Shown: positions 1-8,029 of the stretch, piece by piece
Position numbering within the stretch: position 1 is the first letter of the stretch
Layout of the letters: every line of letters begins with the position of its first letter
DNA from: a virus
IMG/VR virus record: IMGVR_UViG_3300022200_000176
Span: 1 to 34,824 of that record
Reading direction: 5' to 3' (one strand)
DNA: 34,824 bases
Made by a program: the position numbers and the translations under genes
The notes under the pieces: generated by a model
What the model was told of the DNA's origin: nothing
Databases searched by the model: none
Seen by the model: only the letters and a program-made list of their open reading frames with translations

Positions 1-1725
1 GTTATAGTTCTTAATTTCATAATCATAATTTCTTAATACGTCTTTAGCATAATCATATTTTTTAATAAAAACATCTAGCCCTAGAAGTCTTAACATATTA
101 GTGGCTCTTGCAGCTGGTCGCTGTTGAATAAATTCACTATCCCCGTTTTGAGTAGACAAAGTTGTAGTAATAAAATCTTCATAAGATCCAATTGCATTTC
201 TAATTATTTTTTCAGTTTCAGTTCTTTGAGTCTCATTTAGATTTTCCCATTTACCATTTTCATTTTGTCTTTTCAAATCAACATCAGTTCTAGTATGAAT
301 ATAAGCCCCTGACTTCTGATATTTTTTCTCTGATTTTCTTTCTAATCGGTAAATAATTCCTTTAATATCTAATTCTAAAATCACTTTACAATATTCGTCA
401 TCAATATTTTTATTTATTAATTCTTCGTTTTTTACATTGCGAGTTATTTTGTTGAATAAAGCATAAAGAATAGCGTCAATAATTACAGATTTTCCTACAG
501 CATTTTCACCGAATAATCCCACAATTCCTTTTGTCTTTTCAAAGTCCAATTTAACTGGTGAACCGTAAGACATAAAGTTTTCTATTTCAATAGATTTCAA
601 AGACCAATTACAATTAGTAAAATCCTCAAATTCATTTTTAACTACTTTTTCATGAATATTAAAATCGAGTTCTTCTAATTTCAAAATAGTTTTCTCGTCA
701 ATGTTTTCTATTTCTGACCATTTACGAAGTAAAACTTTTTGGACGTTGAAATCATTAACATTGATTAATCCATTAAATTCAATTTCCTTTTTTGAATTGG
801 ATATTGAAGGTCTAAACAATAATTGAATCGAAGTTACTCCATATTTTTCTTTGATCATGGAATTTAATTTTATGATTTCGCTTTTTGAAATTTGATCTGC
901 TGCTGAAGGCCAAATAACTCTTACTCTACATTTTTCAGGTAAAGATAGATCTGGAAGGATTCCTCCGTCTGCATGAATGGTAAAAAATCCATATTGATTT
1001 TCTAATCTTCTAAATTCAACATCAAAATTATCTGGTTCAATATGCCAAACAAGATATCCTTTTTCTAATTCTTCTCCGTGATTTTGTTGGATCAAACTAC
1101 CAGGATACCACATAGTTCCATCAGGGCGAATTGACTGACGTTTGTGAATATCCCCAAGCATTACATAATCGAAATTTTCAAAAGTATGCATTGAAACATC
1201 TGCATTATCCAGACTAAAATTATTATCAAGAACACATCCTTGAACCGATCCATGATAAAGCGCAATATAAATGTTTCCAGTTTTTTTCTGATCTTTAGTT
1301 AATCGGAGATATGGTTTATCATCAAGAAGGCTGTTGACCCCATAAATAATTCCAGGGCTGGGATTTCCTGGTACTTCATGATATCCGGTTTTTTCATAAT
1401 AGGTCAAACCAAATCCATAATCTTTAACCGAATTTACAATTGGGGTTAAAGCATCCAATCGATCCTGATTTGACATATTCATATCGTGATTTCCAGCTAT
1501 TAAATCAACCGGGGCAATTTCTAAAAGATTCTTGAAAAAATCAGTTGTAAGCACAACAAGTTCTGGAGACATTGTAATCTTCGAATGAACAATATCTCCA
1601 GCTAATACAATTCTATCTACATCCACTTCGGCTAAATCATCATAAAGTTTTTCAAATACTTCTTTATATTCTTGTTGACGATCTTTAAGCCTAATATGAA
1701 CATCAGCAATATGGGCTATTTTCAT
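1..1725 (-). CDS. SbcD-SbcC (Mre11-Rad50; T4 gp47-gp46) fusion, 3' end outside window
   Basis: One open frame of 575 codons runs from ATG at 1725 to the window edge without a stop. Residues 1-330 are an SbcD/Mre11 nuclease: D8-x-H10, GDxxH at 43-47, GNHD at 78-81, H158 and GDIH at 191-194 are the metal-binding phosphoesterase motifs. From about residue 376 the same frame becomes the N-terminal lobe of SbcC/Rad50, with Walker A GENAVGKS at 406-413 and a Q-loop-like glutamine at 526. In T4 these are separate neighbouring genes, 47 then 46; together they resect DNA ends for recombination-dependent replication. I checked all codons across the junction (residues 330-400) and found no stop and no internal start with a Shine-Dalgarno sequence. 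The ATG overlaps the primase TGA (ATGA), so translation is probably coupled. The coiled coil, zinc hook and Walker B half would lie beyond the window. Confidence 0.93.
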   Translation of the reverse strand, partial: MKIAHIADVHIRLKDRQQEYKEVFEKLYDDLAEVDVDRIVLAGDIVHSKITMSPELVVLTTDFFKNLLEIAPVDLIAGNHDMNMSNQDRLDALTPIVNSVKDYGFGLTYYEKTGYHEVPGNPSPGIIYGVNSLLDDKPYLRLTKDQKKTGNIYIALYHGSVQGCVLDNNFSLDNADVSMHTFENFDYVMLGDIHKRQSIRPDGTMWYPGSLIQQNHGEELEKGYLVWHIEPDNFDVEFRRLENQYGFFTIHADGGILPDLSLPEKCRVRVIWPSAADQISKSEIIKLNSMIKEKYGVTSIQLLFRPSISNSKKEIEFNGLINVNDFNVQKVLLRKWSEIENIDEKTILKLEELDFNIHEKVVKNEFEDFTNCNWSLKSIEIENFMSYGSPVKLDFEKTKGIVGLFGENAVGKSVIIDAILYALFNKITRNVKNEELINKNIDDEYCKVILELDIKGIIYRLERKSEKKYQKSGAYIHTRTDVDLKRQNENGKWENLNETQRTETEKIIRNAIGSYEDFITTTLSTQNGDSEFIQQRPAARATNMLRLLGLDVFIKKYDYAKDVLRNYDYEIKNYN

Positions 1726-2669
1726 AATGTTGCAATTGCTGCATCAAGCTCGTCAAATGGCTGTGCAGACTTGATCAAAGAAATAATTCCGGTTTGTCCC
1801 GAGTTATTATAAATTTCCGACAAATCGTTAAACTCATTATACCTAGATTTTGGTAAAATGTAAACCTCGCAACCAATACCTATCAGAAATCTTGCTACCT
1901 TTATTTCTTTTTCTTTTCCAGTTTTATCGGCATCAAATCCTAAAATTACTGTAGATTTATTATAGATTAAATTCTTGATCAATCTACTATAACTTCTAAT
2001 GTTGGTTCCGAGAATTGGAATCGCATTATAACATACGATGGCATCAAATACACCTTCTGTGATCATAATAGGTTTATTCCAATCAATAAACTTTTCACCA
2101 AAAATAACTTCATCTTTTTTAAGTCGGGGATTTTTATATTTTAATTTTGAAGTACCATAAAAATCTCGAGCAATAAAATAATCTATTTTACCCGAAAGAG
2201 ATTTAGATGGGATGATAATTCTATTTTTATATTTTCCTGTTTCAGCATAACACATATCCCAGCGATCGATTATCTTTTGATTGATATTCCGTTTTTTGAG
2301 ATAGTTAATAGCTGCTGTATAGTTTAATGAATCATCCCATCTAAATTTTAATGATCTAAAATCGTCTAAAGATAAAACTTCCTCTTGGGGTTTTTCTTTT
2401 TTTATTGGACGATAATTCGAGCTTAAATTTTCAAATTCTAAAATTTGTCTTGGAGTACCATGATCAGAAAAAAGTTTCTTTAAACTTCCTCTATATCCAC
2501 ATGCCCAACAATGAAAAACCTTTTTGTCTAAATTAACAAAGAGATGAAATTTATTTCTATTGTCATCACAATGAGGACAATTATATTGAAGATCGGGTTT
2601 ATCCCTAGAACTACTTTTTGGAAGTCCAAATATCTCATATAATAAACTAATCAGTAGTGGATTGTTCAT
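1722..2669 (-). CDS. DnaG-type DNA primase (zinc finger plus TOPRIM)
   Basis: A 315-residue protein that should make RNA primers for lagging-strand synthesis, the role of gp61 in T4. The N-terminus has a zinc ribbon: C31, H33, C34 and then C54-x2-C57. The TOPRIM core follows, with the TEG glutamate at about 205 and the metal-binding DAD at 246-248. It is close in length to T4 gp61 (342) and shorter than bacterial DnaG, with no room for a helicase domain. GGAG lies 7 bases before the ATG. Its 5' end overlaps the RuvC-like gene by 23 bases and its stop overlaps the nuclease start by 4, so the three form one operon. A fold-level assignment as primase is safe; specific equivalence to gp61 is inferred. 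Confidence 0.9.
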   Translation of the reverse strand: MNNPLLISLLYEIFGLPKSSSRDKPDLQYNCPHCDDNRNKFHLFVNLDKKVFHCWACGYRGSLKKLFSDHGTPRQILEFENLSSNYRPIKKEKPQEEVLSLDDFRSLKFRWDDSLNYTAAINYLKKRNINQKIIDRWDMCYAETGKYKNRIIIPSKSLSGKIDYFIARDFYGTSKLKYKNPRLKKDEVIFGEKFIDWNKPIMITEGVFDAIVCYNAIPILGTNIRSYSRLIKNLIYNKSTVILGFDADKTGKEKEIKVARFLIGIGCEVYILPKSRYNEFNDLSEIYNNSGQTGIISLIKSAQPFDELDAAIATL

Positions 2670-3201
2670 TCAGTTTCTCCAAATGAGCTAAAGCAATGAT
2701 AGCAGAATCAGCCATATCATAACATTCTTTGCGAGGCTTTCCTTCATTTTTTCCTCGAGAAATAGCTGGCCAATCAATATCAGTATATTTTTTTGCAATT
2801 TCAGTCCGAACTAATTCTTTTCGATCTGATCCTTTTGGGAATCTTAAATCGGGGAAAGATAATTTTCGAGCTGTGTTCACATTATAATATACTGGAGTTT
2901 GATTGTAAATAAATTTTGTCATCATTGATACCATTCCGTTAAACATAGAAAGTTTACTCAGAATTTGTGCTCTAGAAAACCCCTCTTGAAACATAACTAA
3001 TGGTTCTTCAATTGCAATATGTGATACTAATCCCTCATAATCTTTTAATATTTCAGCTACAGCCTCAGCTTTATCAAACAAAGTTTCTAATTTACTGAGT
3101 GAAATATATGATAGATTATGGAGATTCCCCTTCTTATCTATGATACAGTATCCAACAACTGAAGTGCTAATGTCCAATCCGAGAATTAATTCGTTATTCA
3201 T
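2647..3201 (-). CDS. RuvC-like Holliday junction resolvase
   Basis: A 184-residue RNase H-fold protein. The first strand carries GLDIS with D10, the second acidic site is IAIEEP (E65/E66), and the C-terminal helix carries YDMADS (D162 and D165); this is the RuvC catalytic pattern D-E-D-D. RuvC enzymes cut four-way DNA junctions; in a phage this would trim branches before packaging or resolve recombination intermediates. T4 uses the unrelated endonuclease VII (gp49) for this job. It is the first gene of the recombination operon, with a very strong AGGAGG 8 bases before the ATG. The 379-base non-coding stretch upstream presumably contains its promoter. Substrate is inferred from family only. 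Confidence 0.85.
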   Translation of the reverse strand: MNNELILGLDISTSVVGYCIIDKKGNLHNLSYISLSKLETLFDKAEAVAEILKDYEGLVSHIAIEEPLVMFQEGFSRAQILSKLSMFNGMVSMMTKFIYNQTPVYYNVNTARKLSFPDLRFPKGSDRKELVRTEIAKKYTDIDWPAISRGKNEGKPRKECYDMADSAIIALAHLEKLNEQSTTD

Positions 3202-3330
3202 AAAAGTCCTCCTAAACTAAGCTTTTTTGGTTTTAAAGCATCGTAATTTCCTCGAACGTCCTATAGTCCATGAATGGGTATTAAATTAATCTGACGTTGA
3301 AAAAATGCTCTTTTTATATAGGTTTATAAC

Positions 3331-3342
3331 CAATGCGCATTG
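3331..3342. promoter_or_regulatory. Perfect 12-base palindrome, possible operator
   Basis: CAATGCGCATTG is a perfect palindrome. It sits beside TATA-like sequence on the minus strand and about 130 bases upstream of the RuvC-like start. The size and position suit a dimeric repressor or activator site, but no binding protein is identifiable and a chance palindrome is possible. Confidence 0.3.
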
Positions 3343-3378
3343 AAGTAATACGTCTGTTTGCTTCCATAATAAATATCT

Positions 3379-3413
3379 AAATCTTTTTTAAACTTTTTTC
3401 GAAAAAAAGATTT
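3379..3413. repeat. AT-rich nested inverted repeat
   Basis: Arms AAATCTTTTTT (3379-3389) and AAAAAAGATTT (3403-3413) are perfect inverted copies separated by 13 bases. A second palindrome around TTCGAA (about 3394-3407) overlaps the inner edge of the right arm. It could form a cruciform or an RNA hairpin, or be an easily melted DNA element upstream of the replication and recombination genes. Function unknown. Confidence 0.6.
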
Positions 3414-3537
3414 ACTTTTGCCTTTAGACCCCGATATAATCCGTCAAGACGGCGACGGCTCTGGCGCCTGGGCACACTGGACATCTGCACATATACACAT
3501 ATACAGAACAGAACATATATAATATTATTAATAATAC

Positions 3538-3577
3538 AAACAGAGACCCAAAGATTATATTCCCTGAGTCTCTGTCT
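3538..3577 (-). terminator. Rho-independent-like terminator of the structural gene cluster
   Basis: It lies just after the stop of the last fibre gene. On the minus strand AGACAGAGACTCA pairs with TGGGTCTCTGTTT over 13 positions, two of them G-U pairs, around a 14-base loop. The G-U pairs would be C-A mismatches on the plus strand, so the hairpin favours the minus transcript. The following tail, GTATTATTAAT, is only moderately U-rich. Confidence 0.7.
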
Positions 3578-3580
3578 TTT

Positions 3581-4753
3581 TTATAGATTCAATGAAACTT
3601 TAAAGGTTAATGTATCCAATTTACTTTTTTCAACTGGTTCACTTAATTTTGCATAGGCTAACGGAATATCATCTTCATCATATAAAGCAATTTCAGTTAT
3701 CCATATACTATCTGCTTCTTCAGGACGATAATATGCCCTAGCATGATTGTAAGTATGATTAGCAGTTGAATTGAATTCATTCTGACCCGCATGACAGAAA
3801 TAGATCATTTTATAATCATGGGTGACAGTTCTGTACGTAACAGAAGCTCTTGATGGGGCATAGGCCCCTGAGAATGATATTTCTTGTCGGACGGTTTGAT
3901 CAGTATTTAATACACCTGTTGTGGTATTATATGCTCGGATATTTGAAGTATTTGCAGTCCATACTTGAGCACCATCATAAAGACCTGGAATATCAGCAAT
4001 CAAATCATCTCTTCCATACATATCAAATATGATAAATATTCCTTTTTCAAGAAATGCTATTCCCAGAGGAGTATCTCTCCCATCATCACCGTGTGACCAA
4101 TGAGTTGCAGCAATATGGGGATCAGTTGTGTCAACTTGGAAATGATCCCAACTTGTTGCATCGACATTAGGATTTGCTCCACCATCTACTTGCCCAGTAT
4201 ATGGGTGTTCTCCGTCGGTAATATATGACCCAACGTTTCCAGTTCCAACTGTATTTCCAAATAGATAACATGATGCACATCCATAAACACTATTATCATA
4301 TTCATTCGCTGCAATATATGTTACTCCCTGAGAGTTTACATAAGGAGATCCATTAAAAGTCGATCCATAAAGATAGAAAAAATTTCCGGCGGTATCAGTT
4401 GGAACAGCCATCCTTAATGTTGAACCATCAATATATGATCCACATTCGCTTTCAGGCATCACTGCAATTATCATTCTTTTGGCGTTATAATAATCAGTTA
4501 ATGTTCCAAATGCCTTCCACCATTCTTCCTCATCTGATCTTGCTATACCAAATGAATGAAAAAGATTCTTTAGTTCATCGGTTGCAATAGACCAGTCTGC
4601 AGTTCCTCTTTCAACCATATACCAAGACAAATATGTATCCCCTGGGTTTGTTGTATCCCCTGATGCAGTTTTAAAGGTGGAATAAGTTTTTGTACTTCCC
4701 TTAAATGTATCATCGGAAGATAAAGGTTTAAATACTGTAATCGGATTAGCCAT
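3581..4753 (-). CDS. Tail fibre-like virion protein, second cassette copy
   Basis: A 390-residue protein, last gene of the tail cluster. Its C-terminal 70 residues (NEFNST..., ITEIALYDE..., AKLSEPVEK) match the C-terminus of the 693-residue protein encoded at 5397-7478, so the two share a terminal module. The central part (around residues 50-130) contains an aromatic acidic segment with DEEEWWKAF. No catalytic motif is seen. Tyr, Thr, Gly and Asn are abundant, as in extracellular beta-rich fibre proteins. AAGGAG stands 9 bases before the ATG, and it follows its small partner (4767-5387) after 13 bases. I infer a role in the distal tail or receptor contact; no specific family was recognised. 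Confidence 0.75.
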   Translation of the reverse strand: MANPITVFKPLSSDDTFKGSTKTYSTFKTASGDTTNPGDTYLSWYMVERGTADWSIATDELKNLFHSFGIARSDEEEWWKAFGTLTDYYNAKRMIIAVMPESECGSYIDGSTLRMAVPTDTAGNFFYLYGSTFNGSPYVNSQGVTYIAANEYDNSVYGCASCYLFGNTVGTGNVGSYITDGEHPYTGQVDGGANPNVDATSWDHFQVDTTDPHIAATHWSHGDDGRDTPLGIAFLEKGIFIIFDMYGRDDLIADIPGLYDGAQVWTANTSNIRAYNTTTGVLNTDQTVRQEISFSGAYAPSRASVTYRTVTHDYKMIYFCHAGQNEFNSTANHTYNHARAYYRPEEADSIWITEIALYDEDDIPLAYAKLSEPVEKSKLDTLTFKVSLNL

Positions 4754-4766
4754 TTTTCATATCTCC

Positions 4767-5387
4767 TTAAAATATAAGTCTTACGTTCATTGCAGTTCGT
4801 TTATTGGTCGATCTTCCAGTGATTGTAATTACAATATCTGTAAATGCATCCCCAACACTCCCGACGAGTTGTGTAAGTTCATTTATTGAAAGATTCCCAA
4901 TAAATGTAAGAGTAAATTGGGCTCCAATTTTTTGGATAGTAAATGCTCTATCGAAAACTTCATCGGAAAGAGAAGTTGGATTCTGAAGTTCATAATAGTA
5001 ATCTTCACTATAATTTTCACCAGTAGGCCATTGAGTTGAAACATTAAATACTAAAGTATTTCCCTCTGAATTAGATCCAATTGAAAATTCTCTATCGACT
5101 GGTCCTGGTTCATTATCAAAGAAAATAACAGGAACTCCCGGTCTGAACATTCCCTTATATAAAACTAAACTTCGTGGCCTAGGTTTGAAGCTTCCAGTTT
5201 CGGGAACATGACCTGAATCAAGTGGGCCTGTAGTTGGAACTGCTTTATAATCTGTATCGGAATCACCAAGTCCAAATTTAGTAATAAAGGTCCCATCCCC
5301 CTCAATTAAATTATAAAGCCTTTGCTTTCCTTTGAAAGTCAATTTAGCTTCAACATTGACAGTTGTTGCGCTTTCTATAAATCCCAT
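4767..5387 (-). CDS. Small fibre-associated virion protein, second cassette copy
   Basis: A 206-residue protein that is a diverged paralogue of the 178-residue protein at 7487-8023. Shared features in order are an N-terminal L-T-x-x-G-(K/R)-(Q/K) stretch, FGLGDSDTDY near residues 38-47 against FSFGDSEIDY, and VSTQWP near the middle. The N-terminal pattern resembles that of phage tail-collar or fibre-adaptor proteins, in which LT-x-x-G is followed by a GD(S/G) turn. It probably joins or folds with the fibre protein encoded next. GGAG lies 7-8 bases before the ATG. The role is inferred from pairing and context. Confidence 0.75.
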   Translation of the reverse strand: MGFIESATTVNVEAKLTFKGKQRLYNLIEGDGTFITKFGLGDSDTDYKAVPTTGPLDSGHVPETGSFKPRPRSLVLYKGMFRPGVPVIFFDNEPGPVDREFSIGSNSEGNTLVFNVSTQWPTGENYSEDYYYELQNPTSLSDEVFDRAFTIQKIGAQFTLTFIGNLSINELTQLVGSVGDAFTDIVITITGRSTNKRTAMNVRLIF

Positions 5388-5396
5388 TATATTCTC

Positions 5397-7478
5397 CTAT
5401 AAATCTAATTCCAGTTTGACTACAACGAATTTTTGATCGTTCTTTTCGAGAGGTTTACTTAATTTTCCATACATTAATAATTCATTGTTCTCGTTATATG
5501 CTCCAACCTCGGTTATATAAACCGAGTTTCCTTCAACATGAGTTGGGTTTTGAGTAGAATTGAATTCGTTATTTTTAGCAACACAAGTTGCTCCTAATTT
5601 ATAAATACTTGATTCAAGATTTCCAGACATATATCCAAAGACAAATAATTGATCCCCCGCAGTATAATTTGATACACCTTTATATACTAATGCCGAAGAC
5701 GGATCTGCCCAAGTAGTACTCGACATACCCCCAGTATAAGTTTCAGTTAATTCAGTTCCTGCTGAAAATGTTGTATTAAGATACACGGAGTTTTCTACTT
5801 TCCAACTAGTAATATCTAAGCTAGTTTCAGAAGTCCCTGTTGCAATATATATCATTCCCCCATTTGAATTTCTAGATATACCGTAATCTTGTGCAGCAGT
5901 ATTTACAACCCAAGGACTTTCTTCTACAAATAGTTGAATTTTTGAATGATGGATTGTTGGGGTAAATACTGCATAATTTGCACATGGATATTTTCCATAA
6001 TAACCACCCTCACCAAATGTCCTAATATTTCCAGAAGCGTAAGCTGGACTAGAGAATTGGTTATAATCATAAGTAATAAAGTAAGTAATTCCTGTTTCAA
6101 CCCATCCGCCTGTAGCATCTAATTGAGAAATAATTGGTTGTGGTAAAGTATAATTACCAAATGAAGCAGCTTCAAGTGCTTGATTTATTTCAGGATCATC
6201 AATAATTGCTACTTTAAGATCATAGAAGATTCTACCTATAATATCACTTGAACTTAAAGCTCCATTTCTCAAATAGTTATATCTTTGCCCAGAAACGGGA
6301 TCTAGCATAACGGATCCGGCTGAGTCATAAAGCTTAAGTCCAGTAGTTAAAGATCCATGATACATAATTGTCGGTAATGAAATGTATTGAGTTCCAGGAG
6401 CTAAAGCTTCAGCAGTACTTAAATCGGTTCCAGTTGGGAAGATCAATGCTTTAAGTTGACCCAAACTATTTGTTTCACTTCCAATTGCCATTCCAATTAC
6501 TCCATTAGCTGAAGCATTTTCATTGAAAGTTCCCCCATCAAACATTTGTTCTCTTAATTGATCCATCCCAAATTTTATTTTTAGCCAGCAATTTGCAGGA
6601 TTATCAAAAGCATTTCCCGCATAAGAAGTAGTAGAATCTGCAGTAGTATTAAGTATTACCCATGCGGGTAATGCTGCTTGATCAGCTTCTTGTCTAAGGG
6701 GAATTCTTTTATCAACATTGAAAGTCCAGAATTCTTCGTCATAAGTAATCCCTGTTGGATTATACATTAACAATTGTGGAATACCATTTGAATTTGGAGT
6801 AAACCAATTTCCAAAATAATGTTCTGATTGTGTTGCACCTAATGTTGCTGTTGTTGCTGTTGATAATAATGGAATTGCAATTAAACATTTTGAATAATCA
6901 ATTGAACCGCTATATGTTTGCCACCAAGAAGTCATTCCACTAGATCCATCAATTTGATATACTCCAGCACCGGTAAATGTTGTCATAGCAGAATATGGGC
7001 CAGTACTAGTCATTCCACTAGTTAAAACTTGAGTGAAAAATATTCCACTGTCATTTCCTAAAGAATCTAATGAGTAATTTAATTCTGTACTTGAGCTCAA
7101 GGGAAATTGGGTTTCATAAGTTGATCCAGTTAAAACCTGACGGACAACTTGAACTTGACCTGGTTCGAATCTCTTTGTAGTAAAAAGCCCGAATTGTTGG
7201 GTAGAATCGCTTTCTCCTGAGGAGCTATCAGCAAATACAGTTATTGACTGTGAAGATGAAGTTGTTTGACCATTGATTGAGAAAATTTTCAGAGATACTT
7301 GATAAACTCCATCAGATAAAAATTGATGAGTAGGATGAATTTCAGTAGATTGAGATCCATCTCCAAAGTCCCATAATACAGAGGTAAAATTTCCTGTAGA
7401 AGTGTTATTAAAATTAACTGTCAATGGTGCTACACCAGTTTTAATTGACGCAGTAAATAATGATTTTAATTCAGCCAT
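5397..7478 (-). CDS. Tail fibre-like protein with N-terminal PKD domain, first cassette copy
   Basis: A 693-residue protein. Residues 7-83 form a PKD domain, shown by PLTVNF, WDFGDG at 36-41, the HPTH motif at 48-51 and YQVSL. PKD domains are immunoglobulin-like beta sandwiches of extracellular proteins that often act as spacers or bind polysaccharide. The rest is Ser, Thr and Gly rich with no catalytic motif. The C-terminus (NEFNST, ITEVGAY, GKLSKPLEK) matches the end of the 390-residue protein at 3581-4753. AGGG lies 8 bases upstream of the ATG. I infer a tail fibre or baseplate-attached adhesin; whether it is the receptor-binding protein cannot be decided from sequence. Confidence 0.8.
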   Translation of the reverse strand: MAELKSLFTASIKTGVAPLTVNFNNTSTGNFTSVLWDFGDGSQSTEIHPTHQFLSDGVYQVSLKIFSINGQTTSSSQSITVFADSSSGESDSTQQFGLFTTKRFEPGQVQVVRQVLTGSTYETQFPLSSSTELNYSLDSLGNDSGIFFTQVLTSGMTSTGPYSAMTTFTGAGVYQIDGSSGMTSWWQTYSGSIDYSKCLIAIPLLSTATTATLGATQSEHYFGNWFTPNSNGIPQLLMYNPTGITYDEEFWTFNVDKRIPLRQEADQAALPAWVILNTTADSTTSYAGNAFDNPANCWLKIKFGMDQLREQMFDGGTFNENASANGVIGMAIGSETNSLGQLKALIFPTGTDLSTAEALAPGTQYISLPTIMYHGSLTTGLKLYDSAGSVMLDPVSGQRYNYLRNGALSSSDIIGRIFYDLKVAIIDDPEINQALEAASFGNYTLPQPIISQLDATGGWVETGITYFITYDYNQFSSPAYASGNIRTFGEGGYYGKYPCANYAVFTPTIHHSKIQLFVEESPWVVNTAAQDYGISRNSNGGMIYIATGTSETSLDITSWKVENSVYLNTTFSAGTELTETYTGGMSSTTWADPSSALVYKGVSNYTAGDQLFVFGYMSGNLESSIYKLGATCVAKNNEFNSTQNPTHVEGNSVYITEVGAYNENNELLMYGKLSKPLEKNDQKFVVVKLELDL

Positions 7479-7486
7479 AATTTTCC

Positions 7487-8023
7487 CTATGTTATATTAA
7501 GAGTTAAAGTCGCATACTTGCCTGAAGTCTCGCCCTTTACTCTTATATATGTTGTTCCAACAACACCTAAAGTTCTGAATGTTGCTGTTGAAGTGTCAAT
7601 TGAAGTTGCGATATTGAAATCATAATCTTCAAGTGGCCCTAAATTTGTCCATGAATATCTTTCAATATAGTTTCCATCTACAGGAGGCCATTGTGTTGAA
7701 ACACTAACTGTAATATCCGATTGATAAGTTGTCAAATTTAACTCAGTAGAAGATAATTGAATAACTGCATTTCCAGTAGGCTCAATTCCAGATGCATACA
7801 CTTTATATGTTAAATCATTTAATCCGGGTTCGGGATCTAAAATTTCTTGAGCTTCAATATCTGCAGTATTTAAATCATAATCAATTTCTGAATCACCAAA
7901 AGAAAATTTAACTAAGTCGAAAATATTATCAAGTTTAAATCCTTGTGCTATTAATTTTCTTCCTGCATTTGTTAATCGAAGAGAAACAACAGGGCTTGGA
8001 TCATCGTTATTTAAAAATGGCAT
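7487..8023 (-). CDS. Small fibre-associated virion protein, first cassette copy
   Basis: A 178-residue protein, paralogue of the 206-residue protein at 4767-5387 (shared LTNAGRKL-type start, FSFGDSEIDY and VSTQWP). It is followed 8 bases later by the PKD-containing fibre protein, so the two genes form a unit that is repeated downstream. The C-terminal third, rich in Thr and Val with a GTTYIRVKGE stretch, looks like a small beta sandwich. The ribosome binding site is weak (GAAAG region inside the end of the upstream gene), so translation may depend on the gene before it. The likely role is a connector between baseplate and fibre; this is inferred. Confidence 0.75.
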   Translation of the reverse strand: MPFLNNDDPSPVVSLRLTNAGRKLIAQGFKLDNIFDLVKFSFGDSEIDYDLNTADIEAQEILDPEPGLNDLTYKVYASGIEPTGNAVIQLSSTELNLTTYQSDITVSVSTQWPPVDGNYIERYSWTNLGPLEDYDFNIATSIDTSTATFRTLGVVGTTYIRVKGETSGKYATLTLNIT

Positions 8024-8029
8024 TATCTA

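Larger units (their letters stand above)
3202..3580. other. Non-coding region between the tail gene cluster and the recombination operon
   Basis: No convincing gene is present. From right to left it holds a terminator for the fibre gene, an AT stretch, a GC-rich island (about 3430-3480) unlike its surroundings, an AT-rich nested inverted repeat, a 12-base palindrome and the ribosome binding site of the RuvC-like gene. It should contain the promoter of the recombination operon. A TTGACG on the minus strand near 3450 and TATA-type boxes near 3310-3330 are visible, but none forms a well-spaced pair. A basic 35-codon frame beginning near 3482 has no ribosome binding site and is not called. Confidence 0.6.

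Noticed and set aside
3390-3482. Basic 35-codon frame on the minus strand in the non-coding region
   Set aside because: No ribosome binding site, and it crosses the GC island and inverted repeat with changing composition.
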